Shown here in pieces: positions 1-8,554 of a stretch of DNA of 45,008 nt. Source of the stretch: JAFGVL01 sp031553685 (lineage in GTDB: Bacteria; Bacteroidota; Bacteroidia; Bacteroidales; Paludibacteraceae); NCBI GenBank assembly GCA_031553685.1, contig JAVBLE010000001.1, positions 1 through 45,008 on the forward strand, given 5' to 3'. The position numbers were made by a program, and so were the translations under genes. The notes under the pieces were generated by a model. It ran no database searches and was not told the origin of the DNA. It saw only the letters and a list, made by a program, of their open reading frames with translations. The first letter of the stretch is position 1, and the number at the start of each line of letters is the position of its first letter.

Positions 1-396
1 CAATTAGTAAGAAAAGGGCGCCAAGATTTGGAGTACAAAAGTAAGTCTCCTGCATTGGATTCTTGTCCGCAACGCCGTGGTGTTTGTGTGCGTGTGTACA
101 CTACTACGCCTAAAAAACCAAACTCGGCTATGCGTAAAGTAGCGCGTGTTCGCCTTACCAACAAAAAAGAGGTGAATGCCTACATTCCGGGCGAAGGACA
201 CAACTTGCAAGAACACTCAATCGTATTGGTGCGCGGTGGTCGTGTAAAAGACCTTCCGGGAGTTCGTTACCACATCGTTCGCGGAACTTTGGATACAGCC
301 GGTGTAAACGGTCGTACACAACGCCGCTCTAAATATGGTGCAAAACGCCCAAAACCAGGACAAGCTCCAGTAGCAGCAAAAGGGAAGAAAAAATAA
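1..396 (+). CDS. rpsL: 30S ribosomal protein S12 (5' end missing)
   Basis: S12 lies at the decoding centre of the small subunit and controls accuracy. The frame is open from base 1, so the true start lies before the window; about five residues appear to be missing. 131 residues are visible. The diagnostic block TTPKKPNSAMRKVARVRLTN is present, followed by the GRVKDLPGVRYH segment. The lysines that mutate to streptomycin resistance in this family (in KKPNS and in VKDLPG) are both the sensitive type. An internal TTG at 28 could be taken as a start, but the conserved QLVRKGRQ segment upstream argues against it. It opens the str part of the cluster, with rpsG next. The spacer behind it carries a REP-like element. 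Confidence 0.98.
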   Translation, partial: QLVRKGRQDLEYKSKSPALDSCPQRRGVCVRVYTTTPKKPNSAMRKVARVRLTNKKEVNAYIPGEGHNLQEHSIVLVRGGRVKDLPGVRYHIVRGTLDTAGVNGRTQRRSKYGAKRPKPGQAPVAAKGKKK

Positions 397-399
397 AAA

Positions 400-460
400 G
401 TCATGCTGAACTTGTTTTAGCATCCCCCCCTTAGGGGATTGCGGGTTGAGCCGCAATGAC
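400..460. repeat. REP-like dispersed element, copy 1
   Basis: The segment begins GTCATGCTGAACTTGTTTTA and ends GGGTTGAGCCGCAATGAC, with a C7 run and an imperfect CCCC/GGGG stem between. The ends GTCAT/ATGAC are inverted. A second copy is at 36679-36771. This one sits four bases after the rpsL stop, inside the operon. It looks like the short mobile palindromic repeats found in many genomes of this phylum; that identity is from general knowledge, not from a search. Confidence 0.75.
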
Positions 461-563
461 GAATAATGATTGAATTGTCGTAAGACACGGTTGAAGGTTG
501 AGTAAACAATTCCAGCGGGAATAGTTGAAGCAAAACAGAACAACCAAAATTATTTTAACAAAA

Positions 564-1040
564 ATGAGAAAATCGAAACCAAAGAAACGGGTTATCCTTC
601 CGGATCCCGTATTTAACGAAGTGGCAGTAAGCCGTTTTGTTAACCATCTAATGTTAGATGGCAAAAAAAGCATTTCATATAGCATCTTCTATTCAGCATT
701 AGATGTAGTGAAAAACAAGCTTCCAAATGAGCAACAAGCTCCCCTCGATATTTGGAGAAAGGCACTCGAGAACATCACACCTCAGGTAGAGGTTAAATCT
801 CGCCGTATCGGTGGTGCTACCTTCCAAGTTCCTACGGAAATCCGTCCTGACCGCAAAGAGTCAGTTTCCATGAAAAACCTTATTATTTTCGCTCGCAAAC
901 GCAGTGGTCGTTCGATGGCTGAGAAATTGGCTGCCGAAATCGTTGATGCGTTCAACAACCAAGGTGGAGCATTCAAGCGTAAAGAAGACATGCACCGTAT
1001 GGCTGAAGCGAACCGTGCTTTTGCTCAATTCAAATTTTAA
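564..1040 (+). CDS. rpsG: 30S ribosomal protein S7
   Basis: S7 nucleates assembly of the small-subunit head by binding 16S rRNA. The product is 158 residues, the usual bacterial size, and contains the S7 signature region around VNHLMLDGKKSISYSIFYSA plus a basic N-terminus (MRKSKPKKRV). The frame can be extended to 525, but the ATG at 564 is chosen because S7 proteins begin RKSKPKKR-like and the 13 extra codons resemble spacer sequence. No SD is visible, as is usual in this phylum. It lies between rpsL and fusA, 28 bases before fusA. Confidence 0.97.
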   Translation: MRKSKPKKRVILPDPVFNEVAVSRFVNHLMLDGKKSISYSIFYSALDVVKNKLPNEQQAPLDIWRKALENITPQVEVKSRRIGGATFQVPTEIRPDRKESVSMKNLIIFARKRSGRSMAEKLAAEIVDAFNNQGGAFKRKEDMHRMAEANRAFAQFKF

Positions 1041-1068
1041 TTAAAGACAGATTAGGAGAAACAGGAAA

Positions 1069-3186
1069 ATGGCAAAAGGCGATTTAAGTTATACAAGGAA
1101 TATAGGCATCATGGCTCACATCGATGCCGGAAAAACAACCACTTCGGAGCGTATTCTTTTCTACACAGGTCTTACTCACAAAATTGGTGAAGTGCACGAT
1201 GGTGCAGCTACCATGGACTGGATGGCGCAAGAGCAAGAACGCGGTATTACAATTACATCGGCAGCTACAACAGCTCGCTGGAAATATAATGATGACGAGT
1301 ACAAAATCAACTTGATTGACACTCCTGGGCATGTGGACTTTACTGTAGAGGTAGAACGCTCGCTTCGTATTTTGGACGGAGCCGTAGCAGCATTCTGTGC
1401 CGTAGGTGGTGTAGAGCCTCAATCAGAAACTGTTTGGCGCCAAGCTGATAAATACGAAGTGCCTCGTATCGGTTATGTAAATAAAATGGACCGTTCGGGA
1501 GCTAACTTCTTTGAAGTAGTTCGTCAGGTAAAAGAAGTTTTGGGTGCAAACCCATGTCCAATTCAAATTCCAATCGGAGCTGAAGAAAAATTCCGTGGAA
1601 TTGTTGACTTGGTAACTATGAAGGCTTACTTCTGGCATGATGAAACGATGGGTGCAAATTATTCTATCGAAGAAATCCCTGCCGACACTTTGGAAGAAGC
1701 CAAAGAATGGAGAGAAAAAATGTTGGAGAAAATCGCAGAGTGTGATGATGTTTTGATGGAAAAATATTTTGATGATCCATCAACCATTACCGAAGCTGAA
1801 ATCATGACAGCTATCCGTAAAGGAACAATCGCGATGCAAATCAATCCTATGATTTGTGGTTCTTCATTCAAAAATAAAGGAGTTCAATGTTTGTTGGATG
1901 CAGTATGTAAATACTTGCCAAGTCCGCTTGATGTTGACGCAATCAAAGGAACAGACCCTAATAACCCTGAAAAAGAAATTTTGCGCAAACCGGATGTGAA
2001 CGAGCCTTTAACAGCTCTTGCATTTAAGATTGCGACAGACCCATTCGTAGGTCGTTTGTGTTTCTTCCGTGTGTACTCGGGTAAATTGGAAGCTGGTTCG
2101 TATGTGTACAACGCGCGTTCGGACAAGAAAGAGCGTATTTCGCGCATCTTCCAAATGCACTCAAACAAACAAAATCCGGTTGACTTTATTGCTGCCGGTG
2201 ATATAGGCGCCGGAGTAGGTTTCAAAGATATCCGCACTGGCGACACACTTTGCGACGAAAAATCACCAATCGTTCTTGAGTCGATGGATTTCCCTGAACC
2301 GGTTATCGGTATTTCTGTTGAGCCAAAAACTCAAAAAGATATGGACAAACTTGGTTTAGGTCTTTCTAAACTGGCTGAAGAAGATCCGACATTCCGCGTA
2401 AAAACAAACGAAGATACAGGTCAAACTGTAATCGAAGGGATGGGTGAGCTTCATTTGGAAATCATCATCGACCGTTTGAAACGCGAGTTTAAAGTAGAAT
2501 GTAACCAAGGTCGTCCGCAAGTAGCTTATAAAGAAACGATCACTCAAACAGTTGAGCTTCGCGAAGTATATAAGAAACAATCCGGAGGTCGTGGTAAATT
2601 TGCCGATATCATCGTAAAAGTAGGTCCTGTTGACGAAGGTTTCGAAGGCGGACTTCAATTTGTAGATGAAGTAAAAGGAGGTAACATTCCAAAAGAATTT
2701 ATCCCATCAGTACAAAAAGGCTTCACGGCTGCTATGAAAAATGGTGTGTTGGCAGGCTTTACCGTAGAACAATTAAAAGTTGTTTTGGTCGATGGTTCGT
2801 TCCACCCGGTGGATTCAGACCAATTATCGTTCGAAATCTGTGCGCAAATCGCATTTAAAACTGCTTGTGCTAAAGCTCGTCCGGTATTGTTGGAGCCAAT
2901 CATGAAATTGGAAGTAGTTACTCCGGAAGAAAACATGGGTGATGTAATCGGCGACTTGAACAAACGCCGCGGTCAAGTGGAAGGAATGGAATCAAGCCGT
3001 TCGGGAGCTCGTATTGTAAAAGCAAAAGTGCCTTTGGCAGAATTGTTCGGATATGTAACCGCACTTCGTACCATTACTTCAGGTCGTGCCACTTCATCAA
3101 TGGAGTTCTCGCACTATTCAGAAGTGTCTTCTTCAATTGCTAAAGAAGTAGTTGCCGAAGCGAAAGGAAAAGTCGAATTGCTATAA
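1069..3186 (+). CDS. fusA: translation elongation factor G
   Basis: EF-G is the GTPase that drives tRNA-mRNA translocation and, with RRF, ribosome recycling. It has 705 residues, the normal length. Domain I carries the P-loop AHIDAGKTT near residue 17, the switch II motif DTPGHVDF near 85 and NKMDRSG near 139. Domains II to V follow, ending in the usual ATSSMEFSHYSEV region. The insert after NKMD and the lack of obvious motif loss fit the housekeeping form. A weak AGGAG lies about 12 bases upstream of the ATG. No tuf gene follows, unlike in E. coli; rpsJ comes next after a hairpin-rich spacer. Confidence 0.98.
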   Translation: MAKGDLSYTRNIGIMAHIDAGKTTTSERILFYTGLTHKIGEVHDGAATMDWMAQEQERGITITSAATTARWKYNDDEYKINLIDTPGHVDFTVEVERSLRILDGAVAAFCAVGGVEPQSETVWRQADKYEVPRIGYVNKMDRSGANFFEVVRQVKEVLGANPCPIQIPIGAEEKFRGIVDLVTMKAYFWHDETMGANYSIEEIPADTLEEAKEWREKMLEKIAECDDVLMEKYFDDPSTITEAEIMTAIRKGTIAMQINPMICGSSFKNKGVQCLLDAVCKYLPSPLDVDAIKGTDPNNPEKEILRKPDVNEPLTALAFKIATDPFVGRLCFFRVYSGKLEAGSYVYNARSDKKERISRIFQMHSNKQNPVDFIAAGDIGAGVGFKDIRTGDTLCDEKSPIVLESMDFPEPVIGISVEPKTQKDMDKLGLGLSKLAEEDPTFRVKTNEDTGQTVIEGMGELHLEIIIDRLKREFKVECNQGRPQVAYKETITQTVELREVYKKQSGGRGKFADIIVKVGPVDEGFEGGLQFVDEVKGGNIPKEFIPSVQKGFTAAMKNGVLAGFTVEQLKVVLVDGSFHPVDSDQLSFEICAQIAFKTACAKARPVLLEPIMKLEVVTPEENMGDVIGDLNKRRGQVEGMESSRSGARIVKAKVPLAELFGYVTALRTITSGRATSSMEFSHYSEVSSSIAKEVVAEAKGKVELL

Positions 3187-3272
3187 TTTACTATTAGACT
3201 ATTTACTATTGACTATTTTAAAGTCGATAGTAAATCGTTAAATAGTAAATCGTCAATTGTCTAATAGTAAAT
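3186..3272. repeat. nested AT-rich inverted repeat
   Basis: A perfect 14-bp outer stem, ATTTACTATTAGAC at 3186-3199 and GTCTAATAGTAAAT at 3259-3272, encloses a second imperfect stem built from the same TTTACTATTGACT words. It fills most of the fusA-rpsJ spacer. No T-tract directly follows, so it does not look like a simple terminator. It could slow or cap transcripts, or be an old miniature element. Confidence 0.7.
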
Positions 3273-3337
3273 AATATTTGGGTTAGCGAATGACTCTTAA
3301 CTCAAATCAAATATTAAATATAAACTAACTAAAACAG

Positions 3338-3643
3338 ATGAGTCAAAAAATCAGAATCAAATTAAAATCGTACGATCACAACTTGGTTGACAAATCAGCT
3401 GAGAAAATCGTAAAAACGGTAAAAGCTACCGGAGCAGTAGTAAGCGGTCCAATTCCGTTGCCAACACACAAACGCATTTTTACAGTGTTGCGTGCAACAT
3501 TCGTAAACAAAAAATCGCGTGAGCAATTCGAATTATCATCTTACAAAAGATTGATCGATATCTATAGCTCAACAGCAAAAACAGTAGATGCTTTGATGAA
3601 ACTTGAATTACCAAGTGGGGTAGAAGTAGAAATCAAAGTGTAA
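3338..3643 (+). CDS. rpsJ: 30S ribosomal protein S10
   Basis: S10 is a small-subunit head protein; in many bacteria it also works with NusB in antitermination. The 101-residue product starts MSQKIRIKLKSYDHNLVDKS and contains the S10 signature near GPIPLPTHKR. It begins the S10 part of the cluster. The spacers on both sides hold AT-rich hairpins (3186-3272 and 3671-3699), unlike the tight spacing further downstream. No SD is visible. Confidence 0.97.
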   Translation: MSQKIRIKLKSYDHNLVDKSAEKIVKTVKATGAVVSGPIPLPTHKRIFTVLRATFVNKKSREQFELSSYKRLIDIYSSTAKTVDALMKLELPSGVEVEIKV

Positions 3644-3670
3644 GGATGTTATTTGTTTATTCGATTATTC

Positions 3671-3699
3671 GTTTATTTGTTGAAAATAAACAAATAAAC
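3671..3699. repeat. AT-rich hairpin between rpsJ and rplC
   Basis: GTTTATTTGTT at 3671-3681 pairs perfectly with AACAAATAAAC at 3689-3699 across a 7-base loop. There is no T-tract after it. It is one of several AT-rich palindromes in spacers of this window. Confidence 0.6.
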
Positions 3700-3753
3700 A
3701 GATAAGCAAAAACAAAAGAAATCAGAAAAATAACATTATTAATAAACATTGAA

Positions 3754-4371
3754 ATGCCAGGATTATTAGGAAAAAAAATCGGAATGACATCCGTTTTCAG
3801 TGCCGATGGAAAAAATGTTCCATGCACTGTTATCGAAGCTGGTCCTTGTGTTGTTACACAAATCAAAACCGTTGAAAACGATGGCTATTCATCGCTTCAG
3901 TTGGGTTTCATTGAAAAGAAAGAGAAACACACAACTAAGCCTGAATTGGGTCATGCAAAAAAAGCGGGTGTAGCACCTCAAAGACACTTGGTTGAGTTCA
4001 AGGATTTCGAAGGAGAATTCAAATTGGGTCAAGAAATCACAGTTGATCTCTTCGAAGAAGCAGATTGGGTAGATGTAGTAGGTACATCTAAAGGTAAAGG
4101 TTTTCAAGGTGTTGTAAAACGCCACGGTTTCGGTGGGGTAGGTCAGTCTACTCACGGTCAGCATAACCGTTTGCGTGCTCCCGGTTCCTTGGGTGCGTCA
4201 TCTTACCCTTCTAAAGTAGTAAAAGGAATGCGAATGGCAGGTCGTACAGGTGGCGACCGTGTAACTATTCAAAACCTTCAAGTGTTAAAAGTGATTCCGG
4301 AACACAATTTGATCTTGATCAAAGGTTCGGTACCCGGAGCAAAAGGTTCAATCGTAACTATCAATAAATAA
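3754..4371 (+). CDS. rplC: 50S ribosomal protein L3
   Basis: L3 starts large-subunit assembly and reaches the peptidyl-transferase centre. The product has 205 residues. It starts MPGLLGKKIGMTSVFSADGK, and the conserved loop FQGVVKRHGFGG and the RMAGRTGGDRVT segment are seen in the C-terminal half. The stop is followed after three bases by rplD, so the two are almost certainly co-translated. Confidence 0.97.
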   Translation: MPGLLGKKIGMTSVFSADGKNVPCTVIEAGPCVVTQIKTVENDGYSSLQLGFIEKKEKHTTKPELGHAKKAGVAPQRHLVEFKDFEGEFKLGQEITVDLFEEADWVDVVGTSKGKGFQGVVKRHGFGGVGQSTHGQHNRLRAPGSLGASSYPSKVVKGMRMAGRTGGDRVTIQNLQVLKVIPEHNLILIKGSVPGAKGSIVTINK

Positions 4372-4374
4372 GCT

Positions 4375-5004
4375 ATGGAACTTAGTATATATAATATCAA
4401 AGGAGAAGCTACCGGAAAGAAAGTTTCGTTGAACGATGCTATCTATGGTTTGGAACCAAACGATCACGCAATATATTTGGATGTAAAACAATATCTTGCT
4501 AACCAACGCCAAGGTACACACAAATCAAAACAACGCAACGAAATATCAGGTAGTACTAAAAAGCTCGGTCGCCAAAAGGGCGGCGGTGGCGCTCGTCGTG
4601 GTGATATCAACTCACCATTGTTGAGAGGTGGTGCTCGCGTGTTCGGACCTGTTCCACGCGATTATGGCTTCAAATTAAACAAAAAAGTAAAACAATTGGC
4701 TCGTAAATCTGCCCTTTCGTACAAAGCAAAAGATGGCAATATTACAGTGATTGAAAACTTCAGTTTTGAAGCTCCAAAAACAAAAGAATTCGTTAGTTTG
4801 ACAAATAATTTGAAAGTTGCTGATAAAAAGTTACTTATTGTTTTATCAGAACCAAATAAAAATGTATATTTGTCGGCTCGTAATTTGAAGAACGCAGAAG
4901 TTGTAACTGTTTCTGAATTAAATACTTATAAAATTCTTAATGCAAAGAATTTAGTGCTTACAGAAGGTTCTATCGCTGCAATTGAACAAATTTTTAACGC
5001 ATAG
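4375..5004 (+). CDS. rplD: 50S ribosomal protein L4
   Basis: L4 lines the exit tunnel of the large subunit; in E. coli it also represses the S10 operon. It has 209 residues. The typical basic tunnel loop is seen as RQKGGGGARRGDINSPLLRGG (read in two parts, near residues 66-86), followed by the C-terminal globular domain. It starts three bases after rplC. Its stop codon overlaps the SD of rplW. No leader like the E. coli L4-binding site was recognised upstream of rpsJ. Confidence 0.97.
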   Translation: MELSIYNIKGEATGKKVSLNDAIYGLEPNDHAIYLDVKQYLANQRQGTHKSKQRNEISGSTKKLGRQKGGGGARRGDINSPLLRGGARVFGPVPRDYGFKLNKKVKQLARKSALSYKAKDGNITVIENFSFEAPKTKEFVSLTNNLKVADKKLLIVLSEPNKNVYLSARNLKNAEVVTVSELNTYKILNAKNLVLTEGSIAAIEQIFNA

Positions 5005-5008
5005 GAGG
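5003..5008 (+). promoter_or_regulatory. strong Shine-Dalgarno of rplW
   Basis: AGGAGG at 5003-5008 ends nine bases before the rplW ATG and overlaps the rplD stop. Most genes in this cluster have no such site, so it stands out. Confidence 0.8.
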
Positions 5009-5017
5009 TAAAAACAG

Positions 5018-5308
5018 ATGGGAATTATCATTAAACCTATTGTTACAGAAAAAATGACCATGCTTACTGATAAGCTTAACAGATACGGTTTCCGCGTACA
5101 AAAAGACGCTAACAAAATCGAGATCAAAAAAGCTGTTCAAGACATGTACAATGTAACTGTAGTAGCAGTAAATACCTCTATCATTCCGGGAAAGAAAAAA
5201 TCTCGTAATACAAAAAGCGGTATAATTAGAGGTGCAATGAGCGATTACAAAAAAGCAATCGTAACATTGAAACAAGGTGAAACAATAGATTATTATAGCA
5301 ATATTTAA
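5018..5308 (+). CDS. rplW: 50S ribosomal protein L23
   Basis: L23 sits at the tunnel exit and is the docking site for trigger factor and SRP. The product has 96 residues, starts MGIIIKPIVTEKMT, and has the family's KIEIKKAVQDMYNV core and the basic loop PGKKKSRN. It is one of the few genes here with a clear SD (5003-5008). The rplB ATG follows six bases after its stop. Confidence 0.96.
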   Translation: MGIIIKPIVTEKMTMLTDKLNRYGFRVQKDANKIEIKKAVQDMYNVTVVAVNTSIIPGKKKSRNTKSGIIRGAMSDYKKAIVTLKQGETIDYYSNI

Positions 5309-5314
5309 TAGAAA

Positions 5315-6142
5315 ATGGCTGTACGCAAACTAAAGCCCACAACACCGGGGCAGAGACATAAAATTATCGGTACATTCGACACGATTACAACCAGTGTACC
5401 GGAAAAATCTCTTTTGAAAGGTGCCAATAACAAATCGGGTGGTCGTAATAGTGATGGTAAAATGACTATGCGCTACCTTGGTGGTGGTCACAAGAGAAAA
5501 TATCGTGTAATCGATTTCAAAAGAAATAAAGACGGTGTTCCTGCAGTAGTAAAAACAATTGAGTACGATCCAAACCGTTCGGCGCGTATTGCTCTTTTGT
5601 TCTATGCCGATGGAGAAAAACGCTATATCCTAGCGCCAAACGGACTACAAGTAGGACAAGCAATCATGTCAGGCGCAGAAGCTGCTCCTGAAGTAGGTAA
5701 CGCACTTCCTTTGCAAAACATTCCACTCGGAACGATCATTCACAACATTGAATTGAATCCGGGACAAGGAGCAGCAATGGTTCGTTCGGCAGGTACTTTT
5801 GCACAATTAACTTCACGCGAAGATAATTATGCAATCATTAAATTACCTTCGGGCGAAATCCGCAAGATCCTTTGCGCATGTAAAGCAACAATCGGTAGTG
5901 TAGGTAATTCAGACCACGCTTTGGAGCGTTCCGGTAAAGCCGGTCGTTCACGCTGGTTGGGACGACGCCCACGCGTTCGTGGTGTAGTGATGAACCCGGT
6001 AGATCACCCAATGGGTGGTGGAGAAGGTCGTGCATCAGGAGGACATCCACGCTCTCGCAAAGGCTTGCTGGCTAAAGGATACAAAACTCGTGCTCCTAAG
6101 AAAGGTTCTAGCAAGTATATTATTGAAAGAAGAAAAAAATAA
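5315..6142 (+). CDS. rplB: 50S ribosomal protein L2
   Basis: L2 is needed for subunit joining and peptidyl-transferase assembly. The product has 275 residues. The RNA-binding segment GGRNSDGKMTMRYLGGGHKR is near the N-terminus and the highly conserved C-terminal VMNPVDHPMGGGEGR, with its essential histidine, is near residue 228. It is followed by rpsS after 24 bases. Confidence 0.98.
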   Translation: MAVRKLKPTTPGQRHKIIGTFDTITTSVPEKSLLKGANNKSGGRNSDGKMTMRYLGGGHKRKYRVIDFKRNKDGVPAVVKTIEYDPNRSARIALLFYADGEKRYILAPNGLQVGQAIMSGAEAAPEVGNALPLQNIPLGTIIHNIELNPGQGAAMVRSAGTFAQLTSREDNYAIIKLPSGEIRKILCACKATIGSVGNSDHALERSGKAGRSRWLGRRPRVRGVVMNPVDHPMGGGEGRASGGHPRSRKGLLAKGYKTRAPKKGSSKYIIERRKK

Positions 6143-6166
6143 TCGATTAAAAATTAAGTAGATAAT

Positions 6167-6436
6167 ATGAGTCGTTCATTAAAAAAAGGACCTTACATTA
6201 ACCTTAAATTGGAAAAAAAGGTATTTGCCATGAATGAAGCAGGCAAAAAAACCGTGGTTAAAACATGGGCGCGTGCCTCTATGATTTCTCCTGACTTTGT
6301 AGGTCATACAATTGCAGTTCACAACGGAAATAAATTTATCCCTGTTTATGTAACCGAAAATATGGTAGGACATAAATTAGGCGAATTCTCACCAACACGC
6401 AAATTTGGCGGACACGGTGGTAATAAGAAAAGATAA
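6167..6436 (+). CDS. rpsS: 30S ribosomal protein S19
   Basis: S19 binds 16S rRNA together with S13 in the small-subunit head. The product has 89 residues, starts MSRSLKKGPYIN, and ends with the signature KLGEFSPTRKFGGHGGNKKR. Size and motif are standard. It lies between rplB and rplV. Confidence 0.97.
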   Translation: MSRSLKKGPYINLKLEKKVFAMNEAGKKTVVKTWARASMISPDFVGHTIAVHNGNKFIPVYVTENMVGHKLGEFSPTRKFGGHGGNKKR

Positions 6437-6474
6437 TCCGTTTAATCGTCTAAATAAAAAATAAGCTAAATAAA

Positions 6475-6882
6475 ATGGGTAAAAGAAAAAGAATTGCTGC
6501 CGAAGCAAGAAAAGAAGCCCAAAAGTCTCTTTACTTTGCCAAATTAAATGCTGTGCCAACATCGCCTCGTAAGATGCGTTTGGTTGCCGATATGATTCGC
6601 GGCATGGAAGTAAGCAAGGCACTTGGTGTGTTGAAATTTTCTACTAAAGAAGCTTCAGGCAGATTGGAAAAATTATTGCGTTCAGCAATTTCCAACTGGG
6701 AACAAAAAACAGGACAAAAAGCAGAAGATGCTACTTTGTATGTAAGTGCAATTTCGGTTGATTCAGCTACTATGTTGAAACGCCTTCGTCCGGCACCGCA
6801 AGGTCGCGGTTATCGTATTCGCAAAAGATCAAACCATGTAACATTGATGGTAGATACTAAAAATACTAACGAACAAAATTAA
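6475..6882 (+). CDS. rplV: 50S ribosomal protein L22
   Basis: L22 has a globular domain at the tunnel exit and a beta-hairpin reaching into the tunnel. The product has 135 residues. The core reads NAVPTSPRKMRLVADMIRGM, and the hairpin and C-terminal strand are seen as RLRPAPQGRGYRIRKRSNHV. It is slightly longer than the E. coli form because of a basic N-terminal extension. rpsC follows after five bases. Confidence 0.97.
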   Translation: MGKRKRIAAEARKEAQKSLYFAKLNAVPTSPRKMRLVADMIRGMEVSKALGVLKFSTKEASGRLEKLLRSAISNWEQKTGQKAEDATLYVSAISVDSATMLKRLRPAPQGRGYRIRKRSNHVTLMVDTKNTNEQN

Positions 6883-6887
6883 GTTAA

Positions 6888-7619
6888 ATGGGACAAAAAG
6901 TTAATCCGATAAGTAACCGTTTAGGAATTATCAAAGGTTGGGACTCTAACTGGTTTGGAGGCAACAACTACGGAGATACATTACTCGAAGACAGCAAAAT
7001 CAGAAAATATCTGAATGTTCGTTTAGCTAAAGCAAGTGTTTCTCGTATCGTAATCGAAAGAACTCTTAAATTAGTAACTATTACTGTTTGTACAGCTCGT
7101 CCGGGTATTATCATCGGAAAAGGCGGACAAGAAGTAGACAAGTTGAAAGAAGAGTTGAAAAAAATCACTGACAAAGATATTCAAATCAATATTTTTGAAA
7201 TTAAACGCCCCGAGCTTGACGCCGTTATCACAGCAAATAATATTGCCCGTCAGGTAGAAGGAAAAATTGCATATCGTCGTGCTATCAAAATGGCCATTGC
7301 CTCTACAATGCGCATGGGAGCCGAAGGTATCAAGGTTTTGATTTCAGGTCGTTTGAACGGAGCAGAAATGGCTCGTTCGGAGATGTATAAAGAAGGAAGA
7401 ACTCCTCTTCACACACTTCGTGCAGACATTGACTATGCTCATGCAGAAGCTCTTACTAAAGTAGGTTTGATTGGTATCAAAGTTTGGATTTGCCGTGGCG
7501 AAATCTATGGTAAAAAAGACTTGGCTCCATCATTCATCCCTGAAAAAGGTCCATCATCACACTCACAAGGTGGCGATCGTCGCGACAACAAGGGTGGCTT
7601 CAAGAAGAAAAGAAAGTAA
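6888..7619 (+). CDS. rpsC: 30S ribosomal protein S3
   Basis: S3 lines the mRNA entry channel and contributes to helicase activity of the ribosome. The product has 243 residues. It starts MGQKVNPISNRLGIIKGWDS, has the KH-domain loop RPGIIIGKGGQEV near residue 69, and the C-terminal domain SGRLNGAEMARSE near 157. The tail is Lys/Gly-rich. rplP follows after 24 bases. Confidence 0.98.
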   Translation: MGQKVNPISNRLGIIKGWDSNWFGGNNYGDTLLEDSKIRKYLNVRLAKASVSRIVIERTLKLVTITVCTARPGIIIGKGGQEVDKLKEELKKITDKDIQINIFEIKRPELDAVITANNIARQVEGKIAYRRAIKMAIASTMRMGAEGIKVLISGRLNGAEMARSEMYKEGRTPLHTLRADIDYAHAEALTKVGLIGIKVWICRGEIYGKKDLAPSFIPEKGPSSHSQGGDRRDNKGGFKKKRK

Positions 7620-7643
7620 TAACAAATTGAATTGTAAAGAATT

Positions 7644-8078
7644 ATGTTACAACCAAAGAAAACGAAGTTCAGAAGACAACAGAAAGGTCGCATGAAAGGC
7701 AATGCCCAACGCGGTCATCAGTTGGCTTTCGGTTCTTTTGCTATAAAATCGTTAGAGACAAAATGGATCACCGGTCGTCAAATTGAGGCCGCCCGTATTG
7801 CTGTAACTCGTTATATGCAAAGACAAGGACAAATTTGGATTAGAATCTTCCCTGACAAACCGATTACAAAAAAGCCAGCCGAAGTACGGATGGGTAAAGG
7901 TAAGGGTGCTCCCGAAGGTTTTGTGGCTCCGGTAACTCCGGGTCGTATTATCATCGAGATTGAAGGTGTAGGCTTTGACATTGCCAAAGAAGCATTGCGC
8001 TTAGCAGCTCAAAAGTTGCCTGTTACCACAAAGTTTGTGATGAGAAGAGATTATGACACAACTGCTTTAAATGCGTAA
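7644..8078 (+). CDS. rplP: 50S ribosomal protein L16
   Basis: L16 organises the A-site region of the large subunit. The product has 144 residues, starts MLQPKKTKFRRQQKGRMKG, and has the IWIRIFPDKPITKKPAEVRM core with the GKGKGAPEGFVAPV loop. rpmC begins four bases after its stop. Confidence 0.97.
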   Translation: MLQPKKTKFRRQQKGRMKGNAQRGHQLAFGSFAIKSLETKWITGRQIEAARIAVTRYMQRQGQIWIRIFPDKPITKKPAEVRMGKGKGAPEGFVAPVTPGRIIIEIEGVGFDIAKEALRLAAQKLPVTTKFVMRRDYDTTALNA

Positions 8079-8082
8079 GGAT

Positions 8083-8280
8083 ATGAAGATCAAAGAAATT
8101 AAAGAATTATCAACCAAAGAGATTCAAGAGCGCATGGTAACCGAAAAAGAGTTACTCAATCGTATGACTTTGAATCACAGTATTTCTCCTCTTGACAATC
8201 CACAGCAAATCAAAAGCACTCGCAAGACTATTGCCCGCTTAGCTACGGAGTTGCGTCAGAGAGAAATTAACCAACAATAA
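8083..8280 (+). CDS. rpmC: 50S ribosomal protein L29
   Basis: L29 lies at the tunnel exit next to L23. The 65-residue product starts MKIKEIKELSTKE and has the helix LNHSISPLDNPQQIKSTRKT. An in-frame ATG at 8071 would overlap the rplP stop, but family members begin MKIxEI, so 8083 is chosen. It is a two-helix coiled-coil protein of normal size. Confidence 0.95.
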   Translation: MKIKEIKELSTKEIQERMVTEKELLNRMTLNHSISPLDNPQQIKSTRKTIARLATELRQREINQQ

Positions 8281-8294
8281 TATTAAATATTGTG

Positions 8295-8552
8295 ATGGAA
8301 AAAAGAAATTTAAGAAAAGAAAGATCAGGTATCGTTTCCAGTAACAAAATGGATAAAACCATAACTGTTGCCGTAAAATGGAAAGAAAAACACCCGATTT
8401 ATGGAAAATTCGTGAATAAAACGAAGAAATACCATGCTCATGACGAAAAGAACGAGTGCAACATTGGTGACTTTGTGCGCATTATGGAAACTCGTCCGAC
8501 GAGCAAAACAAAAAGATGGAGATTAGTAGAAATCATCGAAAGAGTTAAGTAA
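8295..8552 (+). CDS. rpsQ: 30S ribosomal protein S17
   Basis: S17 is an early-binding OB-fold protein of the small-subunit body. The 85-residue product starts MEKRNLRKERSG and contains KMDKTITVAVKWKEKHPIYG and the strand FVRIMETRPTSKTKRW. A GTG three bases upstream is in frame; the ATG is preferred. rplN follows after two bases. Confidence 0.96.
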   Translation: MEKRNLRKERSGIVSSNKMDKTITVAVKWKEKHPIYGKFVNKTKKYHAHDEKNECNIGDFVRIMETRPTSKTKRWRLVEIIERVK

Positions 8553-8554
8553 TT

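Noticed and set aside
3187..3337. A promoter for rpsJ in the fusA-rpsJ spacer
   Set aside because: TAATATTTG is close to the -7 consensus but has an extra base; not enough to call.
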